Below are positions 27,790 to 36,800 of a stretch of 64,000 nt of DNA, in pieces. The first letter of the stretch is position 1; each line of letters opens with the position of its first letter. This stretch comes from Ostreococcus mediterraneus (taxonomy: Eukaryota > Chlorophyta > Mamiellophyceae > Mamiellales > Bathycoccaceae): contig WMKK01000008.1 in the NCBI GenBank assembly GCA_012295225.1, forward strand, positions 496,001 to 560,000. The letters are read 5' to 3'. The notes under the pieces are model-generated. The model did not search any database and was not told the origin of the DNA. It was given only the letters and a program-made list of their open reading frames with translations. The translations under genes were made by a program, and so were the position numbers.

Positions 27790-29796
27790 ATGGCGGCGAG
27801 AGTGAGTTCGACGGCGAGCGCCGATGGTGATGCGCAGAAGAATGTCGTGCACATCGCAATATTGGTAGTGACTGCGGTGCGAGACGTGGTGCAGTCGGCG
27901 GTTAAGCAAGTGCAGGTTGCTGTGTTCACGGTGCTGTTTGGTTTTGTGCTGGGGGCGTTGGGTGCATTATTCTGGCGACGATTGAGCGTATCGAAGGAGA
28001 CGAATCGCAAACTGAGGCAAAAACAGCATGATGCGACTATAAAAGCAAAGTCTTGGCTAGAAGAAGCGCAGAAGACGAAGTTGACGCCGGTGAAAGCGCC
28101 CGTGGATGGGGTGACGTTTACAAAGGAATTCAAGGCGTTGTTCAACGCCCACGCGCCGATATGGACGTGTGATCCTTCTTACTCTCGAGCGCATTGGTTG
28201 AATCGCGTTATAGACGCTGCTTGGCCGTTCATCGACACAGGAGTGAGCAAAACTGTAAAGGAGAGCGTGGAGCCAATCTTGCGGGACTCGCTTCCGAGTT
28301 TTGTCAAGTGGGTCGGCTTCGAAAAGTTTACCCTGGGCCCACGTGCGCCGACACTTTCGGGGATTCGCACGCACAAGAGTCACTTGGAAAATGTCATACT
28401 CGACATCGAACTCACGTGGGGGTCCGATCCTGACATCATCGTTACGCTTTACATGTTTGGGATTCGATTTCCAGTCAAGTTGGCCAACTTGCAGTTGAAA
28501 ATGGTTTTGCAAGTGACGTTTGATCCATTGGTTGACATTTTACCATGCATTGGTGCTTTAGAAGTGTGTTTGACTGACATGCCGGAAATTCTGGATTTCG
28601 GGTTGTTCATTCCACCGAAGATCGATTTGATGTCAATTCCAGGCGTGCATGGGATGGTGAGAAACATTGTGCAGCAGTCCCTTGCACCGTTGATGTTGTA
28701 TCCATACAAGCTTCATATGCCCATCATGCCGAATAGTGGTATTCAAGCTTCTTCAACGGGCATGTTGCGAGTGAAGTTTATTTCTGGGACAGGATTCTTC
28801 AAGCGCCGTAATTACAGTAAACTTTCCCGAAAGGCAGGGAAAGCGTCTGGGAGAATGACGCGCCTGCTCAAATCAGACACGTACTTTATCAAGTTTTGGA
28901 CTCGTGACGCTCGTCAGTTGCAAACCCCACCGCGTAACGGTGATGTACCAAACTGGGATGGAACTCCAGATTCTTTTGTTTTATGTGACCGAGAGACCAC
29001 ACTTTTCATGCGACTTGTGAAGACCGGCGCAGAACGAGTAAGTAACTACGGCGAATGCCAAATTACGTGCGGAGAAATAGCCGACCGTGAAGGACCTGTG
29101 ACGTTGGAGCTACCCTTTATCGAGCCATCGTATTACAAGGAAGAGTGTCCTTTGGAGTACCTCATCGCCGCAGACGGTTACACGTATGATGAGATCATGC
29201 AACGATATGCTGACATTGAGGCGTGGAATGAAAAGGCTGAACAAGACGCCGTGCAACAGCGCACCAAGTACTTCTATCGCGCCAGCACCGCGAAACGAAG
29301 TAATAGCAAGGTTGCGCTGCCAAAGACGATAAATCATCCCACAATCAAGGTTGAATTGGAGTACATCGATACTGGTACTCCCGATGATGTTGATGAGGAA
29401 TACGAACAAGGTTTAATCACTGTCGAGCTCGTCGAGGCGCGTAATATTTTGCGCGTCGCGGGTAATCCACCCAACCCCAAGGTAACTGTGAGGTGCGCCA
29501 AACAATACTTTGATAGCACAAGAAAAATACGCACGTCTCATCCAAAATGGGATAACGAGCGCTTCGTCTTTTACAACGTGCTTGCTGATTTAGATACCAT
29601 CCGTATTGAAGTCACAGGTCTCAACGACGTCAAACTCGGCTACTGCGAAATCGACGCCAAGCTCGTGCGCTCAAACGTCATGATCCGCGACATCTTCCCT
29701 CTCCAAGGCGTCGATAAGGGTGCAGTATTATTAGTCTTAACATACGCCCCTATGGCGTCAAAACAAGTCTTGACTCGCCAAGCCTCCACAATGTGA
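27790..29796 (+). CDS. Synaptotagmin-like / extended-synaptotagmin protein (TM, SMP, C2 domains)
   Basis: Lipid-transfer tether of membrane contact sites. One membrane segment (about residues 38-62, VAVFTVLFGFVLGALGALFW) is followed by a short coiled region. An SMP domain spans about 100-290: HWLNRVIDAAWPFIDTGVSK, FEKFTLGPRAPTLSGI, NVILDIELTWGSDPDI and FIPPKIDLMSIPGVHGMV. A first C2-like domain (about 310-460) contains an insertion (KSDTYFIKFWTRDARQLQ), and a second C2 (about 535-660) begins ITVELVEARNILR. Expected at ER-plasma membrane or ER-plastid contacts. ATG 27790 is the first ATG; the frame opens at GTG one codon earlier. 668 residues. Calcium-binding Asp residues are not clearly complete. 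Confidence 0.88.
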   Translation: MAARVSSTASADGDAQKNVVHIAILVVTAVRDVVQSAVKQVQVAVFTVLFGFVLGALGALFWRRLSVSKETNRKLRQKQHDATIKAKSWLEEAQKTKLTPVKAPVDGVTFTKEFKALFNAHAPIWTCDPSYSRAHWLNRVIDAAWPFIDTGVSKTVKESVEPILRDSLPSFVKWVGFEKFTLGPRAPTLSGIRTHKSHLENVILDIELTWGSDPDIIVTLYMFGIRFPVKLANLQLKMVLQVTFDPLVDILPCIGALEVCLTDMPEILDFGLFIPPKIDLMSIPGVHGMVRNIVQQSLAPLMLYPYKLHMPIMPNSGIQASSTGMLRVKFISGTGFFKRRNYSKLSRKAGKASGRMTRLLKSDTYFIKFWTRDARQLQTPPRNGDVPNWDGTPDSFVLCDRETTLFMRLVKTGAERVSNYGECQITCGEIADREGPVTLELPFIEPSYYKEECPLEYLIAADGYTYDEIMQRYADIEAWNEKAEQDAVQQRTKYFYRASTAKRSNSKVALPKTINHPTIKVELEYIDTGTPDDVDEEYEQGLITVELVEARNILRVAGNPPNPKVTVRCAKQYFDSTRKIRTSHPKWDNERFVFYNVLADLDTIRIEVTGLNDVKLGYCEIDAKLVRSNVMIRDIFPLQGVDKGAVLLVLTYAPMASKQVLTRQASTM

Positions 29797-29897
29797 TAAT
29801 AACCTCCACTAGTACCTTTGCTTTGTCCCTCACGCCGCGCGCACCCTCACAGCGCGACACGACGCGACGCGACGCGACGCGCGAAAATTCCCTCGCG

Positions 29898-30872
29898 ATG
29901 GGTCAAAGTAGACGATATGAACTCACGCCAACCACGACTGCCACCGCGCGATTGTTCCAGTCGCCCACCGCGGCGTTGAAGCCATCATTCGCAGAGGGGG
30001 AACAACAAAAAACACGACGACTCCAATCGTCATCTGTGAAAACGCCGCTGAGAGACGCGACGAACGCGCCGTCGCGCATGTCACCCATCACGAAAGAAAC
30101 AGAACTCCGCGTCACAATTGCTCGCATGAGCGCTGAGCGACAAGAATCAGACGCGGCGTGGGCGAAACGTGTTGCTGACGCAGAGCGCGCATCTTCTTCG
30201 TCGGCGAGCGAGAACGAAGAGTGGCTCACGCGCGCGCTTCAAGCGAAAGCTAGAGATGCGTCGATGTTAGAAGTGAAGAATCACGCGTTAAGTAAACGAG
30301 TGGTGGAGTTGGAGTTGTTGGTGAAGGCTGGGGAGAATAATTTGCGCGATGCGTTGGATAAGTTGGACGCGTACAGAGCGGAATTGAAGGATGCTGTGTC
30401 AGACGCGAAAATTGTGCATACCAGGTACAAGGCAACGAAACGTGCGAGGAATGATGCCAATGCACTCGTCAAAGCAATGAAAGATGAAATCGCGCGTTTA
30501 AATACCGCGCTTGAGGTCGCCATGGCACCACCAGCTGAAGAAGACGAGGCAAATGCGTCCGAGGAGACATCCACTGACGTCGTCGTCGCCGACGCGCGCG
30601 TGCCTTTCTCCCCGTCTCATCTCAGCGCACTCGTACGCATCCCAACCAGCGTCGCCGACACATCTCTCGGTATTATGACATTCATCCTCGAGCAGCCGCG
30701 GCCATTGGTCGCCGCAGCTCTCGCATTTGTGCACTTTGTGGCTGTCGCGCTCTTTGTGACCATTCGCGTCAACTCGCACCGCAAACCTTCACCGACGACG
30801 CACCACCACCCCTTCGACGTCTCCACATTCGACGTCTCAGGCTTCATGCGTGCATTTCACACATTGTTCTAG
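29898..30872 (+). CDS. Coiled-coil protein with a C-terminal membrane anchor
   Basis: No family recognised. The N-terminal 70 residues are Ser/Thr/Pro/Arg-rich (MGQSRRYELTPTTTATAR). A heptad-rich coiled coil follows from about 70 to 215 (for example VVELELLVKAGENNLRDAL). After an acidic linker comes one hydrophobic segment near residue 275 (LVAAALAFVHFVAVALFVTI) and a His-rich tail. 324 residues. The layout suggests a tail-anchored tether or organising protein. ATG 29898 avoids a spurious extension overlapping the preceding stop. It starts about 100 bp after the SMP-C2 gene on the same strand. Confidence 0.6.
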   Translation: MGQSRRYELTPTTTATARLFQSPTAALKPSFAEGEQQKTRRLQSSSVKTPLRDATNAPSRMSPITKETELRVTIARMSAERQESDAAWAKRVADAERASSSSASENEEWLTRALQAKARDASMLEVKNHALSKRVVELELLVKAGENNLRDALDKLDAYRAELKDAVSDAKIVHTRYKATKRARNDANALVKAMKDEIARLNTALEVAMAPPAEEDEANASEETSTDVVVADARVPFSPSHLSALVRIPTSVADTSLGIMTFILEQPRPLVAAALAFVHFVAVALFVTIRVNSHRKPSPTTHHHPFDVSTFDVSGFMRAFHTLF

Positions 30873-31064
30873 TCATCGACGCGTGTTCTCGTACATCTCG
30901 CGTCTCAATCGTCATGTAATGTCAGGTCATTAAAGCATCATTCGCGCCAAATGTCCGAACACGGGCAAGAGATGACGTCGACATGCACCGACGTCGCCCG
31001 CGCCGGCACACACGCACGCACTGCGCGTCGGCGACGCACGCACGCGACAACGACGACGACGAAC

Positions 31065-32048
31065 ATGTACGCATCATCTTCGATGACGACGACGACGATG
31101 GGCGCGCACGCGGCGTGCGCGCCGCGCCGCAGCGCAACGTTATCCTGTGTTACGCGCGCGACCGCACGCGCGGTACCGGCGCCGGTAACGATGGCGCGAG
31201 GCGGTTCCGTGCGCGCGCGCGGGGCTACGGTGGTAGCGATGACGGCGACGAGCGCTGAGGCTCGCGCGGTTGAAGCGCAAGCGTGGATTGACGCGTGGAA
31301 GTCGGGCGTGGCTGGGGGCACGGCTGGGGACGCGACGGGCGCTTTGGAATTGCGCCGGTCGACGGCTCGGGCGTTGGGCGAGGACGAAGGCGGTGCGTCC
31401 TTAAGCACGACGTCTTTCGGTACGATTGGCTTGAGCGTCGGCTTGCCTTTGTTAGCGTATGGGTTCTGTGCGTACTTTCAGTTTCTTCCTGGGAGCGACG
31501 TTTCGGCGTTGATGTTGATTTATGGGTTTCCGATTTCTCTCATCGGTTTCGCGTTGAAATACGCCGAGTTGGAGCCGTTAGAGTGCATCACGTATGCCGA
31601 TGCTTTGAAGCTTCGTGAAGAACAAACGACATCGATTTTGACGCAAGTTCGTAACGATGTCACTCGTTTCCGTTACGGTGATGAGCAACACTTGGAGGAG
31701 GCGTTGAAGATTATTTTCCGTTTCAACCGCCCCGGTGGCTTGCGTCGCAACCAAGCCCCCGAACTCGTTGGTTTGTCCGAACAAGTCATCAACGACCGTT
31801 ACGCCTTATGCCTCGTCTTCGACTCGCCAAAGATGGAATTCTCCGATTGGACGGAACGTTTGGGTAAGATTACTGGCTTTTTCGGCCCCGGTGTCGTCGC
31901 CGCCGCTACGCAGCTCGAAGGCTCCAAGGTTGAAATCGCCTTAATCACCACCGGCAGCGGTGGCGGTGGCGAGATGGAAGACATGGAAGTCTTACCGCCG
32001 CTTATGCCTGGCTTGCCCGCGCGTTACGTCAAGCGTGGTACCGCGTAA
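31065..32048 (+). CDS. DUF2854 family plastid membrane protein
   Basis: Cyanobacterial/plastid family of unknown role. The folded part begins after ~125 residues of Met/Thr/Ala/Arg-rich transit-peptide-like sequence. It then has two helices (LSVGLPLLAYGFCAYFQFLP and ALMLIYGFPISLIGFALKYA) and PLECITYADALKLREEQTT. VRNDVTRFRYGDEQHLEEAL and a C-terminal soluble domain ending MPGLPARYVKRGTA follow. ATG 31065 (MYASSSMTTTTMGAHAA) gives a transit peptide of normal style; an earlier in-frame ATG at 30951 adds only Arg/Thr repeats. 327 residues. Confidence 0.75.
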   Translation: MYASSSMTTTTMGAHAACAPRRSATLSCVTRATARAVPAPVTMARGGSVRARGATVVAMTATSAEARAVEAQAWIDAWKSGVAGGTAGDATGALELRRSTARALGEDEGGASLSTTSFGTIGLSVGLPLLAYGFCAYFQFLPGSDVSALMLIYGFPISLIGFALKYAELEPLECITYADALKLREEQTTSILTQVRNDVTRFRYGDEQHLEEALKIIFRFNRPGGLRRNQAPELVGLSEQVINDRYALCLVFDSPKMEFSDWTERLGKITGFFGPGVVAAATQLEGSKVEIALITTGSGGGGEMEDMEVLPPLMPGLPARYVKRGTA

Positions 32049-32141
32049 ACGTCATTGTCCCACACCTCTCCTAGTCAACATGTAACGAAAGAAAAGAAAA
32101 AACGCCACCCACCGCGACGCGCATCCACACACGTCGACGCG

Positions 32142-33743
32142 ATGGACGATCTCGCGCGGTTCGACGCATCGAGCGATGAAGAAGACTTCATCGCGCGCGT
32201 TCGTGCGCGCGAAGCTGCGGATGGCGACGACGCAGCGGGCGCGCCAAGGGACGAAGGCGTTGAGAAGGCTGGCGGCGGCTTGCGCAAGGATGACGGGGAC
32301 GAACGCGTCGACAGACGGTCGACGAATGCGTCAAAGCTCGATAGTAAACGCGAAAAGAAACGTAAAACAAAGGCTGAGCGCGCGAAGCGGCGAAAGATTG
32401 AGAAGGAACAGTTTGCGTCGACGAGAAGGGATGAGGACGAGGACGAGGCTGGCGAGGCGGCGGGCGATGACGCGGCGGGCGAGAAAGTGTTTCATGGTAC
32501 GTTTAACGTCGAAGGGGTGATGATGGATGATGAGTTAGTGCTTGTGGATAAAAAGTCCAAGGCGGTGTATTCGAGCACCGAGCGTGGGGCGAATGGTGAA
32601 CACGTGCGCATCGGGACGTGGGATGAAGCGTCGCAGAGCTACAGATATTGGAAGGCGGAGGAGAAGAAGAAAGCTGATGACAAGCCGAAACTGGCGGTGA
32701 ATGAACGCGGAGAGGCGATTGCGTCGATTTTTAAGGGCGATGCCAAGTTAGCGGCAGAGTTCAAAGCACCGACAGAGGTGGAACATCCATTTGAGACGGA
32801 CGCGGATGACCACTGCGAGACGTCGCCCGAGGCGCACGAAAACATTGCAAACTTTCTCAAGGCGCTGTGCGGGCAGCTCGGCAAGATGCCTAGCGAGTTG
32901 GTAATTTACGACCCCTATTACTGCGCTGGTGGTACGCGCAGAAACTTAGCTTTGATTGGGTTCACAAATGTCATCAATCGCAACGAAGACTTTTACAAAG
33001 TCATCGAAGAGAACCGTGTGCCAGAGCACGACGTGTTGGTGACGAATCCTCCGTACAGCGCCGATCACATTGAACGTTGCGTGACGTTCGCGGCGGAAAA
33101 TCTCGCCGCTCACGGTCGACCGTACATGTTGCTTCTTCCATCGTACGTCATTCACAAGGATTATTACTTGCCCGCGTTGCTCACGGGAGGCTCGCGCGGA
33201 AAAGACAAGGCCAAAGCGATGGAAATGAATAAAGCCTCAGAGAAAGATAGCGACGACGACGATGAAAACGATGGCATGAAAATTCATGGCGGTGGTAAAG
33301 GACGAGCACAAATCTTGCCATTTTACATTGCCCCAAAGAAGCGCTATTATTACTGGACGCCGAAAGTCATGGTCAAGGCACGCGCGGCGAACAAAGGCCA
33401 AGCCGAAGAAAGCGCCAAAGCACGTCGTAAGCGCACGCACATTGGCGCCCTCGGGGAGCGTACATCCCCATTTCTGTCATTCTGGTACTGTTGCTTTGGT
33501 GAACGTCAACGTGATGCGTTAGCTTGGCATCGTAAACTCCCTCGTGTTGACGTCTATGGCTACGTCTTGGCGCGACATCCGAACGATTTGCCGCTCGCTG
33601 TTCTCGACGAATGGGATCCTCGACGAATCGCCGCCGTCGAAAAAGCCAAAGCTGACGGCGTGGAAGTTCCAGGTCTCACGTCCTACGCCGGTTTTACCGG
33701 AGCAGCCGCCCCAGCAAAGAAGAAATTCTATAAAAACTTCTAG
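32142..33743 (+). CDS. SAM-dependent methyltransferase-like protein with NPPY motif
   Basis: Acidic and Lys-rich N-terminus (residues 1-125), then a small domain with HGTFNVEGVMMDDELVLVDK and IGTWDEASQSYRYWK. A Rossmann-like methyltransferase region begins near 265: LVIYDPYYCAGGTRRNLALI, INRNEDFYKVI, then VLVTNPPYSADHIERCV. The NPPY tetrapeptide is motif IV of amino-MTases that modify N6-adenine, N4-cytosine or glutamine. An Asp/Glu-rich insert (about 360-385) precedes KRYYYWTPKVMVKARA, and the C-terminus is Lys-rich. 533 residues; ATG 32142 chosen. I recall similar unnamed proteins in diatoms and other algae. Substrate (RNA, DNA or protein) unknown. Confidence 0.7.
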   Translation: MDDLARFDASSDEEDFIARVRAREAADGDDAAGAPRDEGVEKAGGGLRKDDGDERVDRRSTNASKLDSKREKKRKTKAERAKRRKIEKEQFASTRRDEDEDEAGEAAGDDAAGEKVFHGTFNVEGVMMDDELVLVDKKSKAVYSSTERGANGEHVRIGTWDEASQSYRYWKAEEKKKADDKPKLAVNERGEAIASIFKGDAKLAAEFKAPTEVEHPFETDADDHCETSPEAHENIANFLKALCGQLGKMPSELVIYDPYYCAGGTRRNLALIGFTNVINRNEDFYKVIEENRVPEHDVLVTNPPYSADHIERCVTFAAENLAAHGRPYMLLLPSYVIHKDYYLPALLTGGSRGKDKAKAMEMNKASEKDSDDDDENDGMKIHGGGKGRAQILPFYIAPKKRYYYWTPKVMVKARAANKGQAEESAKARRKRTHIGALGERTSPFLSFWYCCFGERQRDALAWHRKLPRVDVYGYVLARHPNDLPLAVLDEWDPRRIAAVEKAKADGVEVPGLTSYAGFTGAAAPAKKKFYKNF

Positions 33744-33855
33744 CGCGCGTCATTGTAAAACATTCCTCTCTGAAAAAGTCAACCACGACTCGCGCACGCA
33801 ATTTCGTGATAATCTGGCGCCCGCCGCGTCAAGCGCCCGCCCGTGCGCGCCCGTG

Positions 33856-36800
33856 ATGCCACCGAAGCGCGGAAAACAACTGTCCAAACCATCCTTGGCG
33901 GATAAATCCGTGCGCGAGGTGCCGTCGGCGGTGCTTAAGGCGTGGAACTTGCATAACAAAAAGAATAACCACAAGGCGCTCAAGGAGGTTGACAAAGTGC
34001 GCAATGCGGCGTTGGCAAAGGTGGCGGGAAGAAAAGACACCAACGCAGACGTGGGTGATGCTGAGTTTGATGAGCACGCGTTTGCACTGGCGTGCGCGCA
34101 CCACGTCAGGTTGCAAATCGTTGAAAACGATGAGGCGTTGACGCTCTTGGATTCGGGCATGCCAAAGGCTGGAAAGGTTGTATGGGACGCGATTTCGCAA
34201 GCTTTGATTGAGACTGGTGGGACATGTGCTGCAGTGAATGCCGCGTGTGCGACAGCGTACATTGTTGCTGCACAGTTGAGCGATGAGACGGAAAAGGAGG
34301 CGGAGAGATTGTTCTCAGCGGCAGCTGCAGCGCTGACGACGGTAAAAGATGAGTCGGGAGCGGCGGCGACACGCGCCATACGCAGAGAATTTAACAGAGG
34401 GAAAGGTGAGTGCCATTATATGCGACATTATATTTTTGATGCGAGTAAATCTGGGGAAGATTATGCGTTGCGCATGTCACAGTGGGAGCCGGTGAAGTTT
34501 AGGCGCAGCGTCAAGGACGCGATTAGGATCCTACACAAACAAGGTGGGGATTTCTTAACTGTGTCGCAAGGAGATCTATTCCGACGTATGACGATAGAGT
34601 ACGCTTCTAGGCAACTGGATATACTCAAGACCAAGGTTTTCAAAGAAACGGGCGAAATACGGGAGCAGATACTAGCGCGTGACGCACAAGAGAAGCTCGC
34701 CGCAAAGCCACGGTTAAGCGCAGAAGACAACCTCATGAGCGTACTAAAGACCGGAGTGACGCTTGAATTGCCAGAGAAGCAGAAATCGAGTGAATCGGAT
34801 AAGAGATTGCGCCAATTAGACACGGAGATGATCCGAAATTATTGGAGCACAGCCGAGAGAAAAGCTCAAGAATTGTTCGTATCGGTTGACGCGGTCAAGG
34901 CGGAAATTGATTCTTTAAAGCACAATGTAGAACATAAAAAATCGATGGAAAGAGCCCTGCAGTGCAAGGAGACGTTGAATGCCATGCTGAAGCACGTGGA
35001 GAGCTCGGAAGGCTGGATTAAATTTACGTGTCCAAAGTGCAAAAGTCAGTTGAGTCACGGCGGTGCGTTTCGCGAACATGTTTCGAAGCACTATCCGATG
35101 AGTCTTACCGCTGCTGGTGTTGAAATCTCTAGCGACATCGATTATATATTTTCAAGCATGCAACTCCCGGGGAAGGTGGGTGACGACACGCTAGAAACGG
35201 TTGTCAGAAAAGATGCGCGCCTGAGCGTTGACTTTGACGTTTTAGAACCGAAGTCAATTCAGGATTTCGCATGGCTTCAACGTGCTGAAGAGGGTTCAAG
35301 TGTGAAATTATATCAACCGACAACAATCAAAGATACTGTGGATAACGTGCCAGATTTTGTGGCGCTTGGGCAGGTTGTTAAAAAGAACGACGCCGCGCAA
35401 AAGTGGAGATTTCCAGATTCTCGAGCGAGTTCAGTTCACGTTGCCAGGAAGCGCATGTACTTTGACGCCCTCGAGCGGCTCTCTGAGAATTGTTCTGACG
35501 CAGGATTACGGGATGGTATCGTCAAGCACTGTACTGACCCAATGCTCATTCCACCGATTGATTCGAAGTGGGCCGAAGACGATGATGTTGAAGATGGATA
35601 TGGAAACGAGTTCCTAGACAATTATTACAATTGCATGTCTAAAGACGCTATTGGCGAAATGAACTGGCTCACATTTTTCGAACAAGAGCACAAAGTCGAT
35701 ATAAATGCATCCAATTGGAGGTTTAAGTTGTCCAGCACTTGCTTTCCATCGTTTAGTCTTGGTTCCTCCTTACAGGACCGGGCGAGAGAAACGGTGGATT
35801 TGAAACCAGATCGGCAGACCATGGAGGAAGATATACAGAAAGCGCTCAATGTGATGTATACTGGTGGAACGCTCACGATGCGACTATTACAAAGTATTGG
35901 TGGATTTGTGTACGCCAAAGAACCTCGATCTTCATTGGAGAAGAGAAAGTCTCCGGTGACGATGTCACAACTTGTGGAGCGTATACACCATTTGTCGATT
36001 GGCGACTTGGGTGCGTTATGGGCATGGGTCCGGTCGCAGTTTATTGCAAAAGAACATTTGATGGCATACACATTAGTAGATCACGATAAGTTGCCGCCTT
36101 CAGTTGCGAAACCATGGTTCACTGCCGGAAAAGATGCAGACGGTGCAACGGTGATCAAATTTTCATCAGACATGGACTCTCCTGTATCACACAAAACAGA
36201 CGGCGAGCTTTTGGAGGAAATCTTAAAAGAAGATCACATCGACAGTCCGCAGACAGTGTTGGATCAAGTTCACAAACACATGGCGAGGCGCGAAGACTGG
36301 AAATTGGATGATAAATTTGCAGCCAACTTTGAAAGTGCAAAAAATGCCGTGCAATACTTTGTCACGTTCAGTGATCTTATTCGTGACGTACTGATGGTTT
36401 TCAACTCGATCATCACATCCCCACTTCTTAGACCGGATGCGCGATTTCATTCAGAAGAGCATATTTCGGAGGAACTTTATGAAATGATCACGAAAACCTG
36501 GTCGGCGATGAAATTTTTTGACGTCACCGAATTTAGAATTCGCAAAAATTCCTTCATGTGCGAGTGGATGGATCATAGAAGTAGTGACCAGCACCATTTA
36601 GAGCTCATTCGTCCATCTGGTGACGAGAACAAACCCAAAGATTTCACAAAAATGCAATTTCTTCAGTCCGTAGATGCTTGCTCATTAGTGCGAGAAAACA
36701 CACTGAAAAGTGCAACTGGATACGTGGTGGACGATTTCGACGACAATGTTGCATCTGGCGCGACGCCTTGGATCGACCAACTCTCATGCATGGAACAATC

